A DNA stretch of 64,000 nt from Rhytidiadelphus loreus (taxonomy: Eukaryota > Streptophyta > Bryopsida > Hypnales > Hylocomiaceae), in the NCBI GenBank assembly GCA_947034895.1, contig OX344763.1, positions 55,737,025 through 55,801,024 on the forward strand, in the 5' to 3' direction. This document shows positions 39,301 to 52,660 of the stretch, piece after piece. Both the position numbers and the translations under genes were made by a program. Under the pieces are notes generated by a model. That model had not been told where the DNA came from and searched no databases. It saw only the letters and a list, made by a program, of their open reading frames with translations. Numbering within the stretch: the stretch's first letter is position 1; every line of letters starts with the position of its first letter.

Positions 39301-40450
39301 TGGTAAAACATGTTTGTGCAAGTTGCATTTATTTCTAAACTCATGCATTCAAAACAATATGCACGTTCGGGTAGTCACTGTCTATGATTTTGTGTGTGAA
39401 ACTAAAAAAAGGGGCAACGTTCTTGCCTTGTACTTTAATGACTGTTCAAAGAAATATAATGTCATGGAAATTCACGTAAAGAAAATGGTAAAACATGTTT
39501 GTGCAAGTTGCATTTATTTCTAAACTCATGCGTTCAAAACAATATGCACGTTGGGGTAGTCACTGTCTATGATTTTGTGTGTGAAACTAAAAATTGGGAC
39601 AACGTTCTTGCCTTGTACTTTAATGACTGTCCAAAAAAATATACTGCGAAGAAAATTCATGTAAAGAAAATGGTAAAACATGTTTGTGCAAGTTGCATTT
39701 ATTTCTAAACTCATGCATTCAAAACAATATGCACGTTCGGGTAGTCACTGTCTATGATTTTGTGTGTGAAACTAAAAATTGGGACAACGTTCTTGCCTTG
39801 TACTTTAATGACTGTCCAAAAAAATATACTGCGAAGAAAATTCATGTAAAGAAAATGGTAAAACATGTTTGTGCAAGTTGCATTTATTCCTAAACTCATG
39901 CATTCAAAACAATATGCACGTTCGGGTAGTCACTGTTTATGATTTTGTGTGTGAAACTAAAAATCGGGGCAACGTTCTTGCCTTGTACTTTAATGACTGT
40001 TCAAACGAATATAATGTCATGGAAATTCATGTAAAGAAAATGGTAAAACATGTTTGTGCAAGTTGCATTTATTTCTAAACTCATGCATTCAAAACAATAT
40101 GCACGTTCGGGTAGTCACTGTCTATGATTTTGTGTGTGAAACTAAAAATTGGGGCAACGTTCTTGCCTTGTACTTTAATGACTGTTCAAAGAAATATAAT
40201 GTCATGGAAATTCACGTAAAGAAAATGGTAAAACATGTTTGTGCAAGTTGCATTTATTTCTAAACTCATGCATTCAAAACAATATGCACGTTCGGGTAGT
40301 CACTGTCTATGATTTTGTGTGTGAAACTAAAAATTGGGACAACGTTCTTGCCTTGTACTTTAATGACTGTCCAAAAAAATATACTGCGAAGAAAATTCAT
40401 GTAAAGAAAATGGTAAAACATGTTTGTGCAAGTTGCATTTATTTCTAAAC
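36381..40450. repeat. Mixed domain with a monomer triplication
   Basis: After an R unit the order is S, T, S, T, P, Q*, then two 31A/55C/70C units. The unit at 37676-37860 joins an R-type left part to a P-type right part. Three successive units, 38046-38230, 38231-38415 and 38416-38600, are the same 74A/119A form, a local single-monomer amplification. Private changes cluster at 39156-40080: TTTAATG at 39271, AAAAAAAGGGG near 39405-39414, CGTTC at 39532, GTTGGGG near 39553, and AACGAAT near 40006. No HOR period is evident. Confidence 0.78.
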
Positions 40451-43400
40451 TCATGCATTCAAAACAATATGCACGTTCGGGTAGTCACTGTCTATGATTT
40501 TGTGTGTGAAACTAAAAATTGGGGCAACGTTCTTGCCTTGTACTTTAATGACTGTCCAAAAAAATATAATGCGAAGAAAATTCATGTAAAGAAAATGGTA
40601 AAATATGTTTGTGCAAGTTGCATTTATTTCTAAACTCATGCATTCAAAACAATATGCACGTTCGGGTAGTCACTGTCTATGATTTTGTGTATGAAACTAA
40701 AAATTGCGGCAACGTTCTTGCCTTGTACTTTAATGACTGTTCAAAGAAATATAATGTCATGGAAATTCATGTAAAGAAAATGGTAAAACATGTTTGTGCA
40801 AGTTGCATTTATTTCTAAACTCATGCATTCAAAACAATATGCACGTTCGGGTAGTCACTGTCTATGATTTTGTGTGTGAAACTAAAAATTGGGGCAACGT
40901 TCTTGCCTTGTACTTTAATGACTGTTCAAAGAAATATAATGTCATGGAAATTCATGTAAAGAAAATGGTAAAACATGTTTGTGCAAGTTGCATTTATTCC
41001 TAAACTCATGCATTCAAAACAATATGCACGTTCGGATAGTCACTGTCTATGATTTTGTGCGTGAAACTAAAAATCGGGGCAACGTTCTTGCCTTGTACTT
41101 TAATGACTGTCCAAAAAAATATACTGCGAAGAAAATTCATGTAAAGAAAATGGTAAAACATGTTTGTGCAAGTTGCATTTATTTCTAAACTCATGCATTC
41201 AAAACAATATGCACGTTCGGGTAGTCACTGTCTATGATTTTGTGTGTGAAACTAAAAATTGGGGCAACGTTCTTGCCTTGTACTTTAATGACTGTTCAAA
41301 GAAATATAATGTCATGGAAATTCACGTAAAGAAAATGGTAAAACATGTTTGTGCAAGTTGCATTTATTTCTAAACTCATGCATTCAAAACAATATGCACG
41401 TTCGGGTAGTCACTGTCTATGATTTTGTGCGTGAAACTAAAAATCGGGGCAACGTTCTTGCCTTGTACTTTAATGACTGTCCAAAAAAATATACTGCGAA
41501 GAAAATTCATGTAAAGAAAATGGTAAAACATGTTTGTGCAAGTTGCATTTATTTCTAAACTCATGCATTCAAAACAATATGCACGTTCGGGTAGTCACTG
41601 TCTATGATTTTGTGTGTGAAACTAAAAATTGGGGCAACGTTCTTGCCTTGTACTTTAATGACTGTCCAAAAAAATATAATGCGAAGAAAATTCATGTAAA
41701 GAAAATGGTAAAATATGTTTGTGCAAGTTGCATTTATTTCTAAACTCATGCATTCAAAACAATATGCACGTTCGGGTAGTCACTGTCTATGATTTTGTGT
41801 ATGAAACTAAAAATTGCGGCAACGTTCTTGCCTTGTACTTTAATGACTGTTCAAAGAAATATAATGTCATGGAAATTCATGTAAAGAAAATGGTAAAACA
41901 TGTTTGTGCAAGTTGCATTTATTTCTAAACTCATGCATTCAAAACAATATGCACGTTCGGGTAGTCACTGTCTATGATTTTGTGCGTGAAACTAAAAATC
42001 GGGGCAACGTTCTTGCCTTGTACTTTAATGACTGTCCAAAAAAATATACTGCGAAGAAAATTCATGTAAAGAAAATGGTAAAACATGTTTGTGCAAGTTG
42101 CATTTATTTCTAAACTCATGCATTCAAAACAATATGCACGTTCGGGTAGTCACTGTCTATGATTTTGTGTGTGAAACTAAAAATTGGGGCAACGTTCTTG
42201 CCTTGTACTTTAATGACTGTCCAAAAAAATATAATGCGAAGAAAATTCATGTAAAGAAAATGGTAAAACATGTTTGTGCAAGTTGCATTTATTTCTAAAC
42301 TCATGCATTCAAAACAATATGCACGTTCGGGTAGTCACTGTCTATGATTTTGTGTGTGAAACTAAAAATTGGGGCAACGTTCTTGCCTTGTACTTTAATG
42401 ACTGTTCAAAGAAATATAATGTCATGGAAATTCACGTAAAGAAAATGGTAAAACATGTTTGTGCAAGTTGCATTTATTTCTAAACTCATGCATTCAAAAC
42501 AATATGCACGTTCGGGTAGTCACTGTCTATGATTTTGTGTGTGAAACTAAAAATTGGGACAACGTTCTTGCCTTGTACTTTAATGACTGTCCAAAAAAAT
42601 ATAATGCGAAGAAAATTCATGTAAAGAAAATGGTAAAACATGTTTGTGCAAGTTGCATTTATTTCTAAACTCATGCATTCAAAACAATATGCACGTTCGG
42701 GTAGTCACTGTCTATGATTTTGTGTGTGAAACTAAAAATTGGGACAACGTTCTTGCCTTGTACTTTAATGACTGTCCAAAAAAATATACTGCGAAGAAAA
42801 TTCATGTAAAGAAAATGGTAAAACATGTTTGTGCAAGTTGCATTTATTTCTAAACTCATGCATTCAAAACAATATGCACGTTCGGGTAGTCACTGTCTAT
42901 GATTCTGTGTGTGAAACTAAAAATTGGGACAACGTTCTTGCCTTGTACTTTAATGACTGTCCAAAAAAATATACTGCGAAGAAAATTCATGTAAAGAAAA
43001 TGGTAAAACATGTTTGTGCAAGTTGCATTTATTTCTAAACTCATGCATTCAAAACAATATGCACGTTCGGGTAGTCACTGTCTATGATTTTGTGTGTGAA
43101 ACTAAAAATTGGGGCAACGTTCTTGCCTTGTACTTTAATGACTGTTCAAAGAAATATAATGTCATGGAAATTCATGTAAAGAAAATGGTAAAACATGTTT
43201 GTGCAAGTTGCATTTATTTCTAAACTCATGCATTCAAAACAATATGCACGTTCGGGTAGTCACTGTCTATGATTTTGTGTGTGAAACTAAAAATTGGGAC
43301 AACGTTCTTGCCTTGTACTTTAATGACTGTCCAAAAAAATATAATGCGAAGAAAATTCATGTAAAGAAAATGGTAAAACATGTTTGTGCAAGTTGCATTT

Positions 43401-46400
43401 ATTTCTAAACTCAGGCATTCAAAACAATATGCACGTTCGGGTAGTCACTGTCTATGATTTTGTGTGTGAAACTAAAAATTGGGACAACGTTCTTGCCTTG
43501 TACTTTAATGACTGTCCAAAAAAATATACTGCGAAGAAAATTCATGTAAAGAAAATGGTAAAACATGTTTGTGCAAGTTGCATTTATTTCTAAACTCATG
43601 CATTCAAAACAATATGCACGTTCGGGTAGTCACTGTCTATGATTTTGTGTGTGAAACTAAAAATTGGGACAACGTTCTTGCCTTGTACTTTAATGACTGT
43701 CCAAAAAAATATAATGCGAAGAAAATTCATGTAAAGAAAATGGTAAAACATGTTTGTGCAAGTTGCATTTATTTCTAAACTCATGCATTCAAAACAATAT
43801 GCACGTTCGGGTAGTCACTGTCTATGATTTTGTGTGTGAAACTAAAAATTGGGGCAACGTTCTTGCCTTGTACTTTAATGACTGTTCAAAGAAATATAAT
43901 GTCATGGAAATTCATGTAAAGAAAATGGTAAAACATGTTTGTGCAAGTTGCATTTATTCCTAAACTCATGCATTCAAAACAATATGCACGTTCGGATAGT
44001 CACTGTCTATGATTTTGTGCGTGAAACTAAAAATCGGGGCAACGTTCTTGCCTTGTACTTTAATGACTGTCCAAAAAAATATACTGCGAAGAAAATTCAT
44101 GTAAAGAAAATGGTAAAACATGTTTGTGCAAGTTGCATTTATTTCTAAACTCATGCATTCAAAACAATATGCACGTTCGGGTAGTCACTGTCTATGATTT
44201 TGTGTGTGAAACTAAAAATTGGGGCAACGTTCTTGCTTTGTACTTTAATGACTGTCCAAAAAAATATACTGCGAAGAAAATTCATGTAAAGAAAATGGTA
44301 AAACATGTTTGTGCAAGTTGCATTTATTTCTAAACTCATGCATTCAAAACAATATGCACGTTCGGGTAGTCACTGTCTATGATTTTGTGTGTGAAACTAA
44401 AAATTGGGGCAACGTTCTTGCCTTGTACTTTAATGACTGTCCAAAAAAATATACTGCGAAGAAAATTCATGTAAAGAAAATGGTAAAACATGTTTGTGCA
44501 AGTTGCATTTATTTCTAAACTCATGCATTCAAAACAATATGCACGTTCGGGTAGTCACTGTCTATGATTTTGTGTGTGAAACTAAAAATTGGGGCAACGT
44601 TCTTGCCTTGTACTTTAATGACTGTCCAAAAAAATATAATGCGAAGAAAATTCATGTAAAGAAAATGGTAAAATATGTTTGTGCAAGTTGCATTTATTTC
44701 TAAACTCATGCATTCAAAACAATATGCACGTTCGGGTAGTCACTGTCTATGATTTTGTGTATGAAACTAAAAATTGCGGCAACGTTCTTGCCTTGTACTT
44801 TAATGACTGTTCAAAGAAATATAATGTCATGGAAATTCATGTAAAGAAAATGGTAAAACATGTTTGTGCAAGTTGCATTTATTTCTAAACTCATGCATTC
44901 AAAACAATATGCACGTTCGGGTAGTCACTGTCTATGATTTTGTGTGTGAAACTAAAAATTGGGGCAACGTTCTTGCCTTGTACTTTAAAGACTGTTCAAA
45001 GAAATATAATGTCATGGAAATTCATGTAAAAAAAATGGTAAAACATGTTTGTGCAAGTTGCATTTATTCCTAAACTCATGCATTCAAAACAATATGCACG
45101 TTCGGATAGTCACTGTCTATGATTTTGTGCGTGAAACTAAAAATCGGGGCAACGTTCTTGCCTTGTACTTTAATGACTGTCCAAAAAAATATACTGCGAA
45201 GAAAATTCATGTAAAGAAAATGGTAAAACATGTTTGTGCAAGTTGCATTTATTTCTAAACTCATGCATTCAAAACAATATGCACGTTCGGGTAGTCACTG
45301 TCTATGATTTTGTGTGTGAAACTAAAAATTGGGGCAACGTTCTTGCCTTGTACTTTAATGACTGTCCAAAAAAATATAATGCGAAGAAAATTCATGTAAA
45401 GAAAATGGTAAAACATGTTTGTGCAAGTTGCATTTATTTCTAAACTCATGCATTCAAAACAATATGCACGTTCGGGTAGTCACTGTCTATGATTTTGTGT
45501 GTGAAACTAAAAATTGGGGCAACGTTCTTGCCTTGTACTTTAATGACTGTTCAAAGAAATATAATGTCATGGAAATTCACGTAAAGAAAATGGTAAAACA
45601 TGTTTGTGCAAGTTGCATTTATTTCTAAACTCATGCATTCAAAACAATATGCACGTTCGGGTAGTCACTGTCTATGATTTTGTGTATGAAACTAAAAATT
45701 GGGACAACGTTCTTGCCTTGTACTTTAATGACTGTCCAAAAAAATATAATGCGAAGAAAATTCATGTAAAGAAAATGGTAAAACATGTTTGTCCAAGTTG
45801 CACTTATTTCTAAACTCATGCATTCAAAACAATATGCACGTTCGGGTAGTCACTGTCTATGATTTTGTGTGTGAAACTAAAAATTGGGGCAACGTTCTTG
45901 CCTTGTACTTTAATGACTGTCCAAAAAAATATAATGCGAAGAAAATTCATGTAAAGAAAATGGTAAAACATGTTTGTGCAAGTTGCATTTATTTCTAAAC
46001 TCATGCATTCAAAACAATATGCACGTTCGGGTAGTCACTGTCTATGATTTTGTGTGTGAAACTAAAAATTGTGGCAACGTTCTTGCCTTGTACTTTAATG
46101 ACTGTTCAAAGAAATATAATGTCATGGAAATTCACGTAAAGAAAATGGTAAAACATGTTTGTGCAAGTTGCATTTATTCCTAAACTCATGCATTCAAAAC
46201 AATATGCACGTTCGGGTAGTCACTGTCTATGATTTTGTGTGTGAAACTAAAAATTGGGGCAACGTTCTTGCCTTGTACTTTAATGACTGTCCAAAAAAAT
46301 ATACTGCGAAGAAAATTCATGTAAAGAAAATGGTAAAACATGTTTGTGCAAGTTGCATTTATTTCTAAACTCATGCATTCAAAACAATATGCACGTTCGG

Positions 46401-48220
46401 GTAGTCACTGTCTATGATTTTGTGTGTGAAACTAAAAATTGGGGCAACGTTCTTGCCTTGTACTTTAATGACTGTCCAAAAAAATATAATGCGAAGAAAA
46501 TTCATGTAAAGAAAATGGTAAAATATGTTTGTGCAAGTTGCATTTATTTCTAAACTCATGCATTCAAAACAATATGCACGTTCGGGTAGTCACTGTCTAT
46601 GATTTTGTGTATGAAACTAAAAATTGCGGCAACGTTCTTGCCTTGTACTTTAATGACTGTTCAAAGAAATATAATGTCATGGAAATTCATGTAAAGAAAA
46701 TGGTAAAACATGTTTGTGCAAGTTGCATTTATTTCTAAACTCATGCATTCAAAACAATATGCACGTTCGGGTAGTCACTGTCTATGATTTTGTGTGTGAA
46801 ACTAAAAATTGGGGCAACGTTCTTGCCTTGTACTTTAAAGACTGTTCAAAGAAATATAATGTCATGGAAATTCATGTAAAAAAAATGGTAAAACATGTTT
46901 GTGCAAGTTGCATTTATTCCTAAACTCATGCATTCAAAACAATATGCACGTTCGGATAGTCACTGTCTATGATTTTGTGTATGAAACTAAAAATTGGGAC
47001 AACGTTCTTGCCTTGTACTTTAATGACTGTCCAAAAAAATATAATGCGAAGAAAATTCATGTAAAGAAAATGGTAAAACATGTTTGTCCAAGTTGCACTT
47101 ATTTCTAAACTCATGCATTCAAAACAATATGCACGTTCGGGTAGTCACTGTCTATGATTTTGTGTGTGAAACTAAAAATTGGGGCAACGTTCTTGCCTTG
47201 TACTTTAATGACTGTCCAAAAAAATATAATGCGAAGAAAATTCATGTAAAGAAAATGGTAAAACATGTTTGTCCAAGTTGCACTTATTTCTAAACTCATG
47301 CATTCAAAACAATATGCACGTTCGGGTAGTCACTGTCTATGATTTTGTGTATGAAACTAAAAATTGCGGCAACGTTCTTGCCTTGTACTTTAATGACTGT
47401 TCAAAGAAATATAATGTCATGGAAATTCATGTAAAGAAAATGGTAAAACATGTTTGTGCAAGTTGCATTTATTTCTAAACTCATGCATTCAAAACAATAT
47501 GCACGTTCGGGTAGTCACTGTCTATGATTTTGTGTGTGAAACTAAAAATTGGGGCAACGTTCTTGCCTTGTACTTTAATGACTGTTCAAAGAAATATAAT
47601 GTCATGGAAATTCACGTAAAGAAAATGGTAAAACATGTTTGTGCAAGTTGCATTTATTTCTAAACTCATGCATTCAAAACAATATGCACGTTCGGGTAGT
47701 CACTGTCTATGATTTTGTGTATGAAACTAAAAATTGGGACAACGTTCTTGCCTTGTACTTTAATGACTGTCCAAAAAAATATAATGCGAAGAAAATTCAT
47801 GTAAAGAAAATGGTAAAACATGTTTGTCCAAGTTGCACTTATTTCTAAACTCATGCATTCAAAACAATATGCACGTTCGGGTAGTCACTGTCTATGATTT
47901 TGTGTGTGAAACTAAAAATTGGGGCAACGTTCTTGCCTTGTACTTTAATGACTGTCCAAAAAAATATAATGCGAAGAAAATTCATGTAAAGAAAATGGTA
48001 AAACATGTTTGTGCAAGTTGCATTTATTTCTAAACTCATGCATTCAAAACAATATGCACGTTCGGGTAGTCACTGTCTATGATTTTGTGTGTGAAACTAA
48101 AAATTGTGGCAACGTTCTTGCCTTGTACTTTAATGACTGTTCAAAGAAATATAATGTCATGGAAATTCACGTAAAGAAAATGGTAAAACATGTTTGTGCA
48201 AGTTGCATTTATTCCTAAAC
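40451..48220. repeat. Domain marked by C monomers (56A with 72C) and 10/11-monomer offset copies
   Basis: A P unit with 155T (AAATATGTTT, which breaks the 10-base palindrome) is followed by an S unit with 56A and 72C (GTGTATGAA and AATTGCGGC) at 40451-40820, 41561-41930, 44521-44890 and 46371-46740; a further C unit lies at 47296. The run from 44336 reappears at 46186 (offset 1850) as far as about 46956. The four units 45446-46185 reappear at 47481-48220 (offset 2035). Two S units with AAAGACTG (99A) at 44891 and 46741 confirm the 1850 offset. Linked 163C/173C returns here at 45631, 46926, 47111 and 47666. Confidence 0.85.
46926..47110. repeat. Chimeric monomer joining two duplicated segments
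   Basis: It begins like the unit at 45076-45260 (31A at 46956, preceded by the same 99A/179C unit) and continues like the unit at 45631-45815 (55T, 56A at 46981, 74A, 163C, 173C). The switch lies in the 23 identical bases 46957-46979. It is the right-hand end point of the 1850-base offset copy that starts at 46186, so an actual exchange junction is visible here. Confidence 0.87.
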
Positions 48221-51200
48221 TCATGCATTCAAAACAATATGCACGTTCGGGTAGTCACTGTCTATGATTTTGTGTGTGAAACTAAAAATTGGGACAACGT
48301 TCTTGCCTTGTACTTTAATGACTGTCCAAAAAAATATAATGCGAAAAAAATTCATGTAAAGAAAATGGTAAAACATGTTTGTGCAAGTTGCATTTATTTC
48401 TAAACTCATGCATTCAAAACAATATGCACGTTCGGGTAGTCACTGTCTATGATTTTGTGTGTGAAACTAAAAATTGGGACAACGTTCTTGCCTTGTACTT
48501 TAATGACTGTCCAAAAAAATATACTGCGAAGAAAATTCATGTAAAGAAAATGGTAAAACATGTTTGTGCAAGTTGCATTTATTTCTAAACTCATGCATTC
48601 AAAACAATATGCACGTTCGGGTAGTCACTGTCTATGATTTTGTGTGTGAAACTAAAAATTGGGACAACGTTCTTGCCTTGTACTTTAATGACTGTCCAAA
48701 AAAATATACTGCGAAGAAAATTCATGTAAAGAAAATGGTAAAACATGTTTGTGCAAGTTGCATTTATTTCTAAACTCATGCATTCAAAACAATATGCACG
48801 TTCGGGTAGTCACTGTCTATGATTTTGTGTGTGAAACTAAAAATTGGGGCAACGTTCTTGCCTTGTACTTTAATGACTGTTCAAAGAAATATAATGTCAT
48901 GGAAATTCATGTAAAGAAAATGGTAAAACATGTTTGTGCAAGTTGCATTTATTCCTAAACTCATGCATTCAAAACAATATGCACGTTCGGATAGTCACTG
49001 TCTATGATTTTGTGCGTGAAACTGAAAATCGGGGCAACGTTCTTGCCTTGTACTTTAATGACTGTCCAAAAAAATATACTGCGAAGAAAATTCATGTAAA
49101 GAAAATGGTAAAACATGTTTGTGCAAGTTGCATTTATTTCTAAACTCATGCATTCAAAACAATATGCACGTTCGGGTAGTCACTGTCTATGATTTTGTGT
49201 GTGAAACTAAAAATTGGGGCAACGTTCTTGCCTTGTACTTTAATGACTGTTCAAAGAAATATAATGTCATGGAAATTCATGTAAAGAAAATGGTAAAACA
49301 TGTTTGTGCAAGTTGCATTTATTCCTAAACTCATGCATTCAAAACAATATGCACGTTCGGATAGTCACTGTCTATGATTTTGTGCGTGAAACTGAAAATC
49401 GGGGCAACGTTCTTGCCTTGTACTTTAATGACTGTCCAAAAAAATATACTGCGAAGAAAATTCATGTAAAGAAAATGGTAAAACATGTTTGTGCAAGTTG
49501 CATTTATTTCTAAACTCATGCATTCAAAACAATATGCACGTTCGGGTAGTCACTGTCTATGATTTTGTGTGTGAAACTAAAAATTGGGACAACGTTCTTG
49601 CCTTGTACTTTAATGACTGTCCAAAAAAATATACTGCGAAGAAAATTCATGTAAAGAAAATGGTAAAACATGTTTGTGCAAGTTGCATTTATTTCTAAAC
49701 TCATGCATTCAAAACAATATGCACGTTCGGGTAGTCACTGTCTATGATTTTGTGTGTGAAACTAAAAATTGGGGCAACGTTCTTGCCTTGTACTTTAATG
49801 ACTGTCCAAAAAAATATACTGCGAAGAAAATTCATGTAAAGAAAATGGTAAAACATGTTTGTGCAAGTTGCATTTATTTCTAAACTCATGCATTCAAAAC
49901 AATATGCACGTTCGGGTAGTCACTGTCTATGATTTTGTGTGTGAAACTAAAAATTGGGACAACGTTCTTGCCTTGTACTTTAATGACTGTCCAAAAAAAT
50001 ATACTGCGAAGAAAATTCATGTAAAGAAAATGGTAAAACATGTTTGTGCAAGTTGCATTTATTTCTAAACTCATGCATTCAAAACAATATGCACGTTCGG
50101 GTAGTCACTGTCTATGATTTTGTGTGTGAAACTAAAAATTGGGACAACGTTCTTGCCTTGTACTTTAATGACTGTCCAAAAAAATATACTGCGAAGAAAA
50201 TTCATGTAAAGAAAATGGTAAAACATGTTTGTGCAAGTTGCATTTATTTCTAAACTCATGCATTCAAAACAATATGCACGTTCGGGTAGTCACTGTCTAT
50301 GATTTTGTGTGTGAAACTAAAAATTGGGGCAACGTTCTTGCCTTGTACTTTAATGACTGTTCAAAGAAATATAATGTCATGGAAATTCATGTAAAGAAAA
50401 TGGTAAAACATGTATGTGCAAGTTGCATTTATTTCTAAACTCATGCATTCAAAACAATATGCACGTTCGGATAGTCACTGTCTATGATTTTGTGCGTGAA
50501 ACTGAAAATCGGGGCAACGTTCTTGCCTTGTACTTTAATGACTGTCCAAAAAAATATACTGCGAAGAAAATTCATGTAAAGAAAATGGTAAAACATGTTT
50601 GTGCAAGTTGCATTTATTTCTAAACTCATGCATTCAAAACAATATGCACGTTCGGGTAGTCACTGTCTATGATTTTGTGTGTGAAACTAAAAATTGGGGC
50701 AACGTTCTTGCCTTGTACTTTAATGACTGTTCAAAGAAATATAATGTCATGGAAATTCATGTAAAGAAAATGGTAAAACATGTTTGTGCAAGTTGCATTT
50801 ATTCCTAAACTCATGCATTCAAAACAATATGCACGTTCGGATAGTCACTGTCTATGATTTTGTGCGTGAAACTGAAAATCGGGGCAACGTTCTTGCCTTG
50901 TACTTTAATGACTGTCCAAAAAAATATACTGCGAAGAAAATTCATGTAAAGAAAATGGTAAAACATGTTTGTGCAAGTTGCATTTATTTCTAAACTCATG
51001 CATTCAAAACAATATGCACGTTCGGGTAGTCACTGTCTATGATTTTGTGTGTGAAACTAAAAATTGGGGCAACGTTCTTGCCTTGTACTTTAATGACTGT
51101 CCAAAAAAATATAATGCGAAGAAAATTCATGTAAAGAAAATGGTAAAACATGTTTGTGCAAGTTGCATTTATTTCTAAACTCATGCATTCAAAACAATAT

Positions 51201-52660
51201 GCACGTTCGGGTAGTCACTGTCTATGATTTTGTGTGTGAAACTAAAAATTGGGGCAACGTTCTTGCCTTGTACTTTAATGACTGTTCAAAGAAATATAAT
51301 GTCATGGAAATTCACGTAAAGAAAATGGTAAAACATGTTTGTGCAAGTTGCATTTATTCCTAAACTCATGCATTCAAAACAATATGCACGTTCGGGTAGT
51401 CACTGTCTATGATTTTGTGTGTGAAACTAAAAATTGGGACAACGTTCTTGCCTTGTACTTTAATGACTGTCCAAAAAAATATAATGCGAAAAAAATTCAT
51501 GTAAAGAAAATGGTAAAACATGTTTGTGCAAGTTGCATTTATTTCTAAACTCATGCATTCAAAACAATATGCACGTTCGGGTAGTCACTGTCTATGATTT
51601 TGTGTGTGAAACTAAAAATTGGGACAACGTTCTTGCCTTGTACTTTAATGACTGTCCAAAAAAATATACTGCGAAGAAAATTCATGTAAAGAAAATGGTA
51701 AAACATGTTTGTGCAAGTTGCATTTATTTCTAAACTCATGCATTCAAAACAATATGCACGTTCGGGTAGTCACTGTCTATGATTTTGTGTGTGAAACTAA
51801 AAATTGGGACAACGTTCTTGCCTTGTACTTTAATGACTGTCCAAAAAAATATACTGCGAAGAAAATTCATGTAAAGAAAATGGTAAAACATGTTTGTGCA
51901 AGTTGCATTTATTTCTAAACTCATGCATTCAAAACAATATGCACGTTCGGGTAGTCACTGTCTATGATTTTGTGTGTGAAACTAAAAATTGGGGCAACGT
52001 TCTTGCCTTGTACTTTAATGACTGTTCAAAGAAATATAATGTCATGGAAATTAACGTAAAGAAAATGGTAAAACATGTTTGTGCAAGTTGCATTTATTTC
52101 TAAACTCATGCATTCAAAACAATATGCACGTTCGGATAGTCATTGTCTATGATTTTGTGTGTGAAACTAAAAATTGGGGCAACGTTCTTGCCTTGTACTT
52201 TAATGACTGTTCAAAGAAATATAATGTCATGGAAATTCACGTAAAGAAAATGGTAAAACATGTTTGTGCAAGTTGCATTTATTCCTAAACTCATGCATTC
52301 AAAACAATATGCACGTTCGGGTAGTCACTGTCTATGATTTTGTGTGTGAAACTAAAAATTGGGACAACGTTCTTGCCTTGTACTTTAATGACTGTCCAAA
52401 AAAATATAATGCGAAGAAAATTCATGTAAAGAAAATGGTAAAACATGTTTGTGCAAGTTGCATTTATTCCTAAACTCATGCATTCAAAACAATATGCACG
52501 TTCGGATAGTCACTGTCTATGATTTTGTGCGTGAAACTGAAAATCGGGGCAACGTTCTTGCCTTGTACTTTAATGACTGTCCAAAAAAATATACTGCGAA
52601 GAAAATTCATGTAAAGAAAATGGTAAAACATGTTTGTGCAAGTTGCATTTATTTCTAAAC
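48221..52660. repeat. Domain marked by an R variant with 64G
   Basis: Five units carry 31A, 55C, 64G and 70C (ACTGAAAATC) on a T-like 3' half with 119C: 48961, 49331, 50441, 50811 and 52476. Four of the five follow an S unit. 48776-49145 and 49146-49515 form a tandem S-R dimer, and 50256-50995 holds the same pair twice, with 179C missing from the first S, which carries a private T to A at 50414. The units at 48221-48405 and 51366-51550 share GCGAAAAAAA (126A), 17 monomers apart, each followed by two T units, which marks another duplicated segment. Confidence 0.83.
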
